From Variovorax sp. (GTDB lineage Bacteria > Pseudomonadota > Gammaproteobacteria > Burkholderiales > Burkholderiaceae_C): a DNA stretch of 50,956 bases. The position numbers and the translations under genes are program-made. The notes below the pieces were generated by a model that was not told the origin of the DNA, searched no databases, and worked only from the letters and a program-made list of their open reading frames with translations. The stretch covers positions 1 through 50,956 of the forward strand of contig SEGS01000023.1 in NCBI GenBank assembly GCA_004210915.1. The letters run 5' to 3'. This document shows, piece after piece, positions 42,396 to 50,956 of this stretch; the stretch's first letter is position 1, and each line of letters starts with the position of its first letter.

Positions 42396-42408
42396 CGCGC
42401 CCTGCTCC

Positions 42409-44022
<1,614 letters not shown>

Positions 44023-44104
44023 GACGGGTCCTGGCGATGCTTTGGCGGTCCGGAAAAAGCAAGGCCGGCGCATGGGCATGCACCGGCCCGGGCTTCATGT
44101 CGGT

Positions 44105-45574
44105 TTACTCGGCGCGGTAGTTCGGCGCTTCTTTGGTGATCTGCACGTCGTGCACATGGCTCTCGCGGATGCCGGCCGTGGTGATCTCGACGAACTCGGC
44201 CTTGTTCTGCATGTCGGCGATGGTTGCGCAGCCGCAGTAGCCCATGCTGGCGCGCACGCCGCCGGCCATCTGGTAGACGATCGAGACGATCGAGCCCTTG
44301 TAGGGCACGCGGCCTTCGATGCCTTCGGGCACGAGCTTGTCGGTGTTCGGATTGCCGGTCGTCGACTCTTGAAAGTAACGGTCGGCACTCCCCTGCTGCA
44401 TCGCGCCGATGGAGCCCATGCCGCGGTAGCTCTTGTAGCTGCGTCCCTGGTAGAGCACGATCTCGCCCGGTGCCTCTTCGGTGCCGGCGAACATGCTGCC
44501 CATCATCACGGTGCTGGCGCCGGCCGCGATGGCCTTGGCGATGTCGCCCGAGTAGCGCACGCCGCCGTCGGAGATCAGCGGCACGCCGGTGCCTTGCAAT
44601 GCCGTGGCGACGCTGTCGACCGCCATGATCTGCGGCACGCCGACTCCGGCCACGATGCGGGTGGTGCAGATCGAGCCCGGACCGATGCCGACCTTGACCG
44701 CGTCCGCGCCTACGTCGGCCAGCGCGCGCGCCGCGTCGCCGGTGGCGATGTTGCCACCGATCACGTCGACCTGCGGATAGTTCTTCTTGACCCAGCGCAC
44801 GCGCTCAATCACGCCGGCGCTGTGGCCATGCGCGGTGTCGACGACGATGGCGTCGACACCGGCCTTGACCAGCGCTTCAACACGTTCCTCGGTGCCGTCG
44901 CCCACGCCGACCGCCGCGCCCACGCGCAGGCGGCCGCTCGGGTCGCGCGCGGCGTTGGGGAAGCTGGTCTGCTTGGTGATGTCCTTGACCGTGATGAGAC
45001 CCTTGAGCTCCCAGTCGTTGTTGATGACCAAAAGGCGCTCGAGCTTGTACTTGTTGAGGAGCGCCTTCGCGTCGGCCAGCGTCGTGCCGTCGGGGACGGT
45101 GATGAGCTTGTCCCGCTGCGTCATGATTTCGCTCACGGGCACGTCGTAGCGGGTCTCGAAGCGCAAATCGCGCCCGGTCACGATGCCGACCACCTTGCCG
45201 CCGTCGACTACGGGAAACCCGGAGATGCCGAGCTGGTCCGACAGCGCCATCACCTGCCGCACCGAGTGCGTCGGCGTGATCACCACCGGGTCGCGCAGCA
45301 CGCCCGATTCATAGCGCTTGACCTTGGCGACCTCGGCTGCCTGCTGCTGGGCGGTGAGGTTCTTGTGCACGATACCCATACCGCCTTCCTGCGCGATGGC
45401 GATCGCGAGGCGGGCTTCGGTCACGGTGTCCATGGCTGCCGAGACGAGCGGCAGGTTCAACGTGATGTTGCGGGAAAGTCGGGTGGCGAGGGAGGTGTCC
45501 TTGGGCAGGACCTGGGAGTACGCTGGCACCAACAACACGTCGTCGAAGGTGAGCGCTTTGCCAAGAAGGCGCAT
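44105..45574 (-). CDS. guaB: IMP dehydrogenase
   Basis: A 489-residue enzyme. The TIM barrel is split by a CBS pair (about 92-205: [39 protein letters not shown]). The catalytic Cys is in [12 protein letters not shown], and the flap has [13 protein letters not shown] sequence and an MGYCGCATI segment near the C-terminus. It oxidises IMP to XMP, the committed step to GMP, which guaA completes. A TACAAT sits about 22 bases upstream of the ATG on the minus strand (45601-45596), but I could not find a matching -35, so a promoter there is a weak guess. Confidence 0.98.
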   Translation of the reverse strand: MRLLGKALTFDDVLLVPAYSQVLPKDTSLATRLSRNITLNLPLVSAAMDTVTEARLAIAIAQEGGMGIVHKNLTAQQQAAEVAKVKRYESGVLRDPVVITPTHSVRQVMALSDQLGISGFPVVDGGKVVGIVTGRDLRFETRYDVPVSEIMTQRDKLITVPDGTTLADAKALLNKYKLERLLVINNDWELKGLITVKDITKQTSFPNAARDPSGRLRVGAAVGVGDGTEERVEALVKAGVDAIVVDTAHGHSAGVIERVRWVKKNYPQVDVIGGNIATGDAARALADVGADAVKVGIGPGSICTTRIVAGVGVPQIMAVDSVATALQGTGVPLISDGGVRYSGDIAKAIAAGASTVMMGSMFAGTEEAPGEIVLYQGRSYKSYRGMGSIGAMQQGSADRYFQESTTGNPNTDKLVPEGIEGRVPYKGSIVSIVYQMAGGVRASMGYCGCATIADMQNKAEFVEITTAGIRESHVHDVQITKEAPNYRAE

Positions 45575-45745
45575 GGGTGAGGCTCCAAAAGACGGATTGT
45601 AGCCACCCGTCGGTAGTTACCCGCAGGCAGCGTGCAGCCGCGTGGCAATGGCTGCCCCGCCAAAAACGTGCGCGATTGCGCGGCCTTCTCCTGAATGCAA
45701 CACGCAAAGCGTTCCAAAACGTAAGGCGGCGCTAAACTGCCCGCC

Positions 45746-46285
45746 ATGAAAATTGTGCATCTGCTGATACTCGGATGGATCTGCGCCCTCCCTCTCGCGG
45801 CGAGCGCGCAGTGGCAATGGGTCGACAACCAAGGCAAGAAGGTCTTCAGCGACCAGGCGCCGCCACCCGATATCCCGGAAAAGAACATCCTGCGCCGCGC
45901 AGGCGGCGCGCCACCGCGCGTGAGCTTCTCCCCAGCCGCGCCAACGGCGGCCAACCCTGCGGTCGACGGCACGGCCGCTGCCGTGGCGGCACCGAGCCCG
46001 GCCGCCAGCGCCGCCGCCAAGCCGAGCGGCGTCGACAAGGAACTGGCAGAGAAGGCGAAGAAGGCCGAAGAGGCCGAGAAGGCCGAGAAGGCGGCCGAAG
46101 CGGCCAAGCTCGCCAAGGCCAAAACCGACAACTGCGCCCGTGCCAAACAAGGCAAGGCGACCTTCGACAGCGGGATTCGCGTGGCCCGCCTGAACGCGCA
46201 GGGCGAGCGCGAAATCATGGACGACAAGGCCCGGGCCGCCGAGCAAAAGCGCTTGCAAACGGTGATCGACAGCGATTGCAAGTGA
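45746..46285 (+). CDS. DUF4124 exported protein
   Basis: A 179-residue protein. Residues 1-22 are a signal peptide (LLILGWICALPLAASAQ). The N-terminal domain WQWVDNQGKKVFSDQAPPPDIPEKNIL is DUF4124. Then an Ala/Pro linker and a charged coiled-coil-like stretch (KELAEKAKKAEEAEKAEKAA). The C-terminus (NCARAKQGKATFDSGIR...DSDCK) has two Cys that may form a disulfide. Periplasmic; unknown function. Divergent from guaB with 171 bases between. Confidence 0.88.
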   Translation: MKIVHLLILGWICALPLAASAQWQWVDNQGKKVFSDQAPPPDIPEKNILRRAGGAPPRVSFSPAAPTAANPAVDGTAAAVAAPSPAASAAAKPSGVDKELAEKAKKAEEAEKAEKAAEAAKLAKAKTDNCARAKQGKATFDSGIRVARLNAQGEREIMDDKARAAEQKRLQTVIDSDCK

Positions 46286-46310
46286 AGGCGCCCGGCGCCT
46301 TGCCGGTGAC

Positions 46311-46643
46311 TCAGTAACCGGCCTTGCCGTCTTTGCGCTGCCGGGCAAACAACCCGGTGCCACGCGCACCCTGTTGTTGAAAGCGCTCGCGGCGCGCGAC
46401 TTTCGGATCCACCAGCAGCGGGCGGCAGAGTTCGATGCGGTCGCCGGCTTGCAGGACCTGCTCCCACGCCGCGGCACGGCCCCAGACCCCCACGTTCAGC
46501 GAATCCCAATCCAGTCCGGGATGGAGGGCCCGCAAGGTACTGGCTTCAACGGCGTCGCGAACGCTGGCCACCGCCTTCACTTGGATTACCTGCTCGAACA
46601 CCTCCCGCGGCGCCAGCGCGCAGGCCACGGTGACCTCGATCAT
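46311..46643 (-). CDS. rnfH: RnfH-family protein (RatB)
   Basis: A 110-residue protein of the RnfH/UPF0125 family: MIEVTVACALAPREVFEQ, LHPGLDWDSLNVGVWGRAA, LQAGDRIELCRPLLVDPKVARRERF, which is the characteristic C-terminal motif. Beta-grasp fold. It sits directly after ratA and opposite smpB, the conserved ratA-rnfH-smpB cluster. The start codon overlaps the ratA stop (ATGA at 46640-46643). Exact function unknown. Confidence 0.92.
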   Translation of the reverse strand: MIEVTVACALAPREVFEQVIQVKAVASVRDAVEASTLRALHPGLDWDSLNVGVWGRAAAWEQVLQAGDRIELCRPLLVDPKVARRERFQQQGARGTGLFARQRKDGKAGY

Positions 46644-47089
46644 CCTTCGCTGCCGTACACCTGTTCGGCGCGCTTGACGAAGGCATCGACCAAACTGGAA
46701 GCGATGGTGTCGAACACCGGCCCCACCAAAGCTTGCAATGCGAAGTTGTTGAAGCCGTAGCGCAGGTCGAGCTGCACCCGACAGGCACGTTCGGCGCCCT
46801 CTCCCACCGGCGTGAAAGTCCAGACCCCGTCGAGATTGGAGAACGGCCCGCTGACCAATTTAAGGCGCACCTCCCGTCCGGGCACATGGGTGTTGCGGGT
46901 CGTGAAGGCTTGGCGAAAGCCGCTGAAGGCCAGACCGACCTCGGCCGTCATGCCGGCGTCGTCTTGCTCGATGACGCGGGCCTGGTCGCACCACGGCAGG
47001 AATGCTGGATAGCTGGCGACATCGGTGACCAGCGCGTACATCTCTTCGGCGCTGTACCAGATCAGGACGGACTTGTGGACAGTTTTCAT
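46640..47089 (-). CDS. ratA: RatA-family START/COQ10-like protein
   Basis: A 149-residue START-like protein: MKTVHKSVLIWYSAEEMYALVTDVASYPAFLPWCDQARV, LAFSGFRQAFTTRN, LDLRYGFNNFALQALVGPVFDTIASSLVDAFVKRAEQVYG. E. coli RatA was reported to block 70S ribosome association, but the fold and wider family fit ubiquinone binding (COQ10). Both remain possible. It is divergent from smpB with 62 bases between. Confidence 0.92.
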   Translation of the reverse strand: MKTVHKSVLIWYSAEEMYALVTDVASYPAFLPWCDQARVIEQDDAGMTAEVGLAFSGFRQAFTTRNTHVPGREVRLKLVSGPFSNLDGVWTFTPVGEGAERACRVQLDLRYGFNNFALQALVGPVFDTIASSLVDAFVKRAEQVYGSEG

Positions 47090-47151
47090 AGAATCGGCGC
47101 AGCGCGCGCGATCGATTGTATTGAAGCCATGCTGCCCTCATCTCCCCGACC

Positions 47152-47631
47152 ATGGCCACGAAAAAGAAACAAGACCCCTCTACCCGCATCGCCGACAACA
47201 AGAAGGCGGCCTACAACTATTTCTTCGAAGAGCGCTTCGAGGCCGGCATGGTGCTGGAAGGCTGGGAGGTCAAATCCCTGCGCGAAGGCAAGGTGCAACT
47301 GACCGATGGCTACGTCGTGATCCGCGATGGCGAGTTGTACGTGATCGGGTGCCAGATCAACCCGCTCAACAGCGCGTCGACCCATATCAGCCCGGACGCC
47401 GTGCGCACCAAGAAGCTGCTTCTGCACAAGGAGGAAATCCGCCGCCTGATCGGCAAGGTCGAGCAGAAGGGCTACACGCTGGTGCCGCTCAATTTGCACT
47501 GGAAGGCCGGCAAGGTGAAGTGCGAGATCGCGCTGGCCAAGGGCAAGGCCGAGCACGACAAGCGCGACACCATCAAGGACCGCGAAGGCAAGCGCGAAGT
47601 CGAGCGCGCGATGAAAAGTCGCAGCCGTTGA
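47152..47631 (+). CDS. smpB: SsrA-binding protein SmpB
   Basis: A 159-residue protein with the family features: [50 protein letters not shown], and the basic C-terminal tail [23 protein letters not shown]. It escorts tmRNA to stalled ribosomes for trans-translation. ATG 47152 is the only sensible start. The tmRNA gene itself is not in the window. Confidence 0.97.
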   Translation: MATKKKQDPSTRIADNKKAAYNYFFEERFEAGMVLEGWEVKSLREGKVQLTDGYVVIRDGELYVIGCQINPLNSASTHISPDAVRTKKLLLHKEEIRRLIGKVEQKGYTLVPLNLHWKAGKVKCEIALAKGKAEHDKRDTIKDREGKREVERAMKSRSR

Positions 47632-47695
47632 CTACACGCCAGCGGGCGCGTCGCGCCTACACTGCGCCGTCCCAATGTCCTGAATGGAGAGAACC

Positions 47696-48091
47696 ATGAA
47701 ATTGCTCAGCGCCTCGATGCTTGCTGTCGCCCTGCTCGCAGGGTGCGGCGGCATGTCCAACAAGGTGGCCACGGCCACCGACACGCCGACTCGCACCGCC
47801 GATGGCGTGCTGATCGGACCGAATGGCATGACGCTGTACACCTTCGCGCGCGATACCGCGGGCAGCGGCAAGTCCGCCTGCAACGCCGCCTGCGCCACCA
47901 ACTGGCCGCCGTTGGCGGTCGCCGCCACGGCCAAGCCGATGGGCGGCTACACCATCGTGACGCGCGACGATGGCACCCGGCAGTGGGCTTACAAGGGCGC
48001 GCCGCTCTACTACTGGGCCAAGGACACCAAGTCCGGCGACAAGACCGGCGACGGCATGCTCAACGGGGCCTGGAAAGTCGCCCGCCCCTGA
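47696..48091 (+). CDS. Lipoprotein with COG4315-type secreted repeats
   Basis: A 131-residue protein. The first 17 residues are a lipoprotein signal with lipobox LLAGC. Two imperfect repeat units follow: MTLYTFARDTAGSGKSACNAACATNWPPL and APLYYWAKDTKSGDKTGDGM-NGAW, the pattern of the COG4315 predicted lipoprotein family with conserved Cys pairs. Role unknown, probably envelope. GGAGAG lies upstream of the ATG. A strong hairpin terminator follows at 48107-48136. Confidence 0.88.
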   Translation: MKLLSASMLAVALLAGCGGMSNKVATATDTPTRTADGVLIGPNGMTLYTFARDTAGSGKSACNAACATNWPPLAVAATAKPMGGYTIVTRDDGTRQWAYKGAPLYYWAKDTKSGDKTGDGMLNGAWKVARP

Positions 48092-48106
48092 TGCCGATCC
48101 GCTCGG

Positions 48107-48136
48107 AAAAAAGCCGGCTGTCACGCCGGCTTTTTT
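48107..48136. terminator. Bidirectional intrinsic terminator
   Basis: A6 - GCCGGC - TGTCAC - GCCGGC - T6, perfect 6-bp GC stem with a six-base loop. It ends the lipoprotein gene on the plus strand, and in the other direction the EamA transporter gene, whose TGA stop (48121-48123) lies in the loop. Confidence 0.88.
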
Positions 48137-49029
48137 GTGCCCGGAGCGCGCTCTTCGGCGCCACGTTGTCGAAGGCCGAGCACCTCGTTCGCCACCAGGG
48201 CGCCAATCACAAGGGCGCCGCCCGTCAGCACGCTGGCGGCCGGCACCTCGCCGGCACCGAGCCACGCCAGCGCGATGCCGAAGATCACCTCCAGCAGCCC
48301 CAGCAGCGCGACTTCCGGCGCCTTGAGGACGCGCGCGCACACGACGGCGATCACGCAGGGAATGGCCAGCTGAAACAGCCCCAGAAACGCGAGCAGGCCG
48401 ACGTCATGCGCCGTGGCGTCCAGTGGTGTCGCCAGCGGCAGGGTGACCAATGTCGAGATCACCGCACCGATGAGTACGGCAGGCACCAGATCGACGCGCT
48501 CGCCCTTGCCCTGGGCATGCTGGACCACAGTCCAGTTGCAGGCCAGCGCCACCGGCACGCACAGCGCGACCAGCGTGCCCGCCATCTCGCCCTGGCCGAA
48601 CTGCCGCCCGTACATCCACGCGATGCCCACGCCTGCGACGGCGATCGCGCCCCAGGTGCGCCGCGGCAGGCGATGACCGATGAAAAAGCGCGCGGCGAGC
48701 GCGGTGAACAGCGGCCCGACCGCCATGGTGACCAGCACGTTCGCGGTGGAGGTCATCGTCAGCGCGACCATGAAGGCCGTGAACATGACGCTCCAGCAGA
48801 CGCCGGACACCCAGAGCGCCCGGCCCCCGCGCCGGACCGTGGCGAACACGGCCCTTCCCTGCCAGACGGGCAGGATGACCAGCAGCGACAGTACCGTGAA
48901 CAGGCTGCGCCAGAAGGTCACCTCGAAGCTGCGGGCGGCCTCGAGGTGGCGGGTCACGACGCCTGCCGTGGCCCACATCAACGTCGCCAGCACCATGAGT
49001 CCCACGGCTCGCGTGTGCGTCAGGCGCAT
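48121..49029 (-). CDS. EamA-family (drug/metabolite transporter superfamily) permease
   Basis: A 302-residue membrane protein with about ten hydrophobic segments and the duplicated EamA arrangement: LMVLATLMWATAGVVTRHLE and, in the second half, LVPAVLIGAVISTLVTLPLAT, LGLLEVIFGIALAWLGAGE. Such proteins export metabolites or amino acids; the substrate is not predictable. ATG 49029 gives the usual start. It lies 37 bases downstream of typA. Confidence 0.9.
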   Translation of the reverse strand: MRLTHTRAVGLMVLATLMWATAGVVTRHLEAARSFEVTFWRSLFTVLSLLVILPVWQGRAVFATVRRGGRALWVSGVCWSVMFTAFMVALTMTSTANVLVTMAVGPLFTALAARFFIGHRLPRRTWGAIAVAGVGIAWMYGRQFGQGEMAGTLVALCVPVALACNWTVVQHAQGKGERVDLVPAVLIGAVISTLVTLPLATPLDATAHDVGLLAFLGLFQLAIPCVIAVVCARVLKAPEVALLGLLEVIFGIALAWLGAGEVPAASVLTGGALVIGALVANEVLGLRQRGAEERAPGTKKPA

Positions 49030-49066
49030 GGCAGGCCGGCGTCGTTGACCGAAACGGGGACGCGGA

Positions 49067-50905
49067 TCAGGCGGCGGAGGTTTCGCGGCCTGCGCGCTTG
49101 CGCTCGTGTTCCTTCAGGTAGCGCTTGCGCAGCCGGATGCTCTTGGGCGTGATTTCGACCAGCTCGTCGTCCTCGATGAACTCGACGCCGTATTCCAGCG
49201 TGCAGTCGATCGGCGGCGTGATCTTGATCGCGTCTTCCTTGCCCGACACACGGAAGTTGGTCAGCTGCTTGGTGCGCGTCGCGTTGACTACCAGGTCGTT
49301 GTCACGGCTGTGGATGCCAACGATCATGCCTTCGTAGACTGGATCGTTCGGGCGCACGAACATGCGGCCGCGATCGTCCAGCTTGCCCAGGGCGTAGGTG
49401 AAGATTTCACCGTCGTCCATCGAGATCAGCACGCCGTTCTTGCGGCCGCCGATGTCGCCCTTGTGCGGCTCGTAGCTGTCGAAGATGTTGCTGATGAGGC
49501 CCGAGCCGCGCGTCAGGTTCAGGAACTCGTTCGTGAAGCCGATCAGGCCCCGCGCCGGGATGCGGTACTCGAGGCGCACGCGGCCCCGGCCGTCCGGCTC
49601 CATGTTGACCAGTTCGCCTTTGCGCTCGCCCAGCGCCTGCATCACGCCGCCCTGGTGGGCGTCTTCGATGTCGGCCGTCACCAGTTCGATCGGCTCATGC
49701 TTCTCGCCGTTGATGGTGCGGAACACCACGCGCGGCTTCGAGACGGCCATTTCGTAGCCTTCGCGACGCATGTTTTCCAGCAGGATGGTCAGGTGCAGTT
49801 CGCCGCGACCCATGACTTCGAAGATGCCCTCTTCGTCGGTTTCGTTCACGCGCAGCGCGACGTTGTGTTGCAGTTCCTTCTGCAGGCGGTCCCAGATCTG
49901 GCGGCTGGTGACGAACTTGCCTTCGCGGCCGGCCAGCGGGCTGGTGTTGACGCAGAAGTTCATCGTCAGCGTGGGCTCATCGACCTTCAGCATCGGCAGC
50001 GGCGCCGGGTTGGTCGGGTCGGTCACGGTCACGCCGATGCCGATGTCGGTGATGCCGTTGATCAGCACGATCTCGCCCGGACCGGCTTCGGTCGACTGCA
50101 CGCGATCCAGTCCCTGGAAGGTCAGCACCTGGTTGACGCGGCCCTTGATCGCCTTGCCGTCCGGACCTTCCATCACGACCACGTCCGTCATCGGACGCAA
50201 CGTGCCCTGGCTGATGCGGCCGACGCCGATGCGGCCGACGAAGGTCGAGAAGTCGAGTGCCGAAATTTGCAGCTGCAGCGGCGCTTCGGGGTCGCCCTTC
50301 TGCGACGGCACGTGCTTCAGGATGGTGTTGAACAGGGCCGACATGTCCGGGCCCCACTGTTCGCCTTGTGCGCCCTCTTCCAGCGAAGACCAGCCGTTGA
50401 TGCCCGAGGCGTAGACGACGGGGAAGTCGAGTTGTTCGTCGGTCGCACCGAGCTTGTCGAACAAGTCGAAGGCCGCGTTCACCACGAAATCGGGGCGTGC
50501 GCCCGGCTTGTCGACCTTGTTCACGACGAGGATGGGCTTCAGGCCGAGCGCCAGCGCCTTCTTGGTCACGAAGCGCGTCTGCGGCATCGGGCCTTCCTGT
50601 GCGTCGATCAGCAGCACCACGCCGTCGACCATCGACAGCGCGCGTTCCACTTCACCGCCGAAGTCCGCGTGGCCCGGGGTGTCGACGATGTTGATGTGCG
50701 TGCCTTCCCAGGTCACGGCGCAGTTCTTGGCCAGGATGGTGATGCCGCGCTCTTTTTCGATCGCGTTGTTGTCCATCACGGTGTCGACGACCTTCTCGTG
50801 GTCGGCGAAGGTGCCCGACTGGCGCAGCAGTTGGTCGACCATCGTGGTCTTGCCATGGTCCACGTGGGCAATGATGGCGATATTGCGGATTTGCTTGGTA
50901 CTCAT
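49067..50905 (-). CDS. typA: Ribosome-associated translational GTPase TypA/BipA
   Basis: A 612-residue GTPase of normal length. The G domain shows AHVDHGKTT (G1), [10 protein letters not shown] (G2), [15 protein letters not shown] (G3) and [11 protein letters not shown] (G4). EF-Tu-like domain II, EF-G-like domains III and V, and the BipA-specific C-terminal part ([45 protein letters not shown]) follow. It binds ribosomes and affects assembly and stress adaptation. The 51 bases upstream to the window edge hold only part of the leader. Confidence 0.97.
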   Translation of the reverse strand: MSTKQIRNIAIIAHVDHGKTTMVDQLLRQSGTFADHEKVVDTVMDNNAIEKERGITILAKNCAVTWEGTHINIVDTPGHADFGGEVERALSMVDGVVLLIDAQEGPMPQTRFVTKKALALGLKPILVVNKVDKPGARPDFVVNAAFDLFDKLGATDEQLDFPVVYASGINGWSSLEEGAQGEQWGPDMSALFNTILKHVPSQKGDPEAPLQLQISALDFSTFVGRIGVGRISQGTLRPMTDVVVMEGPDGKAIKGRVNQVLTFQGLDRVQSTEAGPGEIVLINGITDIGIGVTVTDPTNPAPLPMLKVDEPTLTMNFCVNTSPLAGREGKFVTSRQIWDRLQKELQHNVALRVNETDEEGIFEVMGRGELHLTILLENMRREGYEMAVSKPRVVFRTINGEKHEPIELVTADIEDAHQGGVMQALGERKGELVNMEPDGRGRVRLEYRIPARGLIGFTNEFLNLTRGSGLISNIFDSYEPHKGDIGGRKNGVLISMDDGEIFTYALGKLDDRGRMFVRPNDPVYEGMIVGIHSRDNDLVVNATRTKQLTNFRVSGKEDAIKITPPIDCTLEYGVEFIEDDELVEITPKSIRLRKRYLKEHERKRAGRETSAA

Positions 50906-50956
50906 GGTGTCGCTTCAGTCAGTAGATGAGGAACGGTTGCGTTCAAAAGGATTTGC

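Noticed and set aside
46640..47089. RatA as half of a toxin-antitoxin pair with RnfH
   Set aside because: The ratA-rnfH pair is a conserved housekeeping cluster, and the antitoxin role of RnfH is not supported.
49106..50929. A 607-codon open frame antisense to typA
   Set aside because: It mirrors typA codon for codon in a GC-rich genome and gives a His/Asp/Val-rich translation without any domain.

Overview
The window is about 51 kb of GC-rich, densely coded DNA from a betaproteobacterium, most likely order Burkholderiales, family Comamonadaceae (Variovorax-like). That placement is inferred from gene content and neighbourhoods (ygfZ / mltG-tmk-holB-pilZ-tatD; guaB-guaA; ratA-rnfH / smpB), the high GC, and frequent 4-base ATGA/GTGA gene overlaps. 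No rRNA, tRNA, CRISPR array, insertion sequence or phage gene was seen. Most of the window is chromosomal housekeeping and metabolism with accessory islands between.

Layout. 1-630: 3' end of tex. 685-8373 (minus): a type VI secretion spike cassette, vgrG > small membrane protein > DUF2169/pentapeptide > pentapeptide > DUF3540 > DUF4150 (PAAR-like), with no recognisable effector domain. 8590-10946 (plus): a HipA/YjjJ-type kinase overlapping a patatin-like phospholipase. 10949-11560 (minus): PAP2-family membrane protein. 11597-14769 (plus): a compact thiazole/oxazole-modified peptide (TOMM) operon with a Zn-binding cyclodehydratase partner, an unusual substrate candidate, an azoline-type YcaO ending in PxPxP, and a SagB-like FMN dehydrogenase. 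14805-16330: two glutathione-transferase-like genes. 16340-16591: remnant of a VOC-family gene. 16773-25732: catabolic and envelope genes (GDPD, hotdog protein, Fe-dependent alcohol dehydrogenase, HSL esterase, CHRD lipoprotein, SSL/SMP-30 propeller, thioesterase-GNAT fusion, hypothetical secreted protein, ygfZ). 25862-30525: mltG-tmk-holB-pilZ-tatD-ankyrin. 30532-32920: GAF protein, nucleotide cyclase-FHA protein, small hypothetical protein. 32993-35938 (minus): paiB-like > small membrane protein > tadA-hydrolase fusion > ldcA-like. 36010-39505 (minus): histidine kinase and response regulator, then an exported GlcG/HbpS-like protein and an exported ankyrin protein. 39607-42395: DUF72, 2'-5' RNA ligase, DUF4105. 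42409-45574 (minus): guaB and guaA. 45746-48091: DUF4124, rnfH, ratA, smpB, lipoprotein. 48121-50905 (minus): EamA transporter and typA.

Most interesting region: the TOMM operon. The gene between the leader-binding/E1-like protein and YcaO encodes an unbroken Ser/Thr/Cys run (residues 23-31) after a short Gly-rich leader, as in an azol(in)e precursor, but the same polypeptide continues into a 3-4 helix membrane domain. This suggests either a membrane-anchored modified peptide or a membrane protein that is itself heterocyclised. A second candidate is the two-component / HbpS-like / ankyrin locus, which has a perfect 8+2+8 inverted repeat upstream of the HbpS-like gene.
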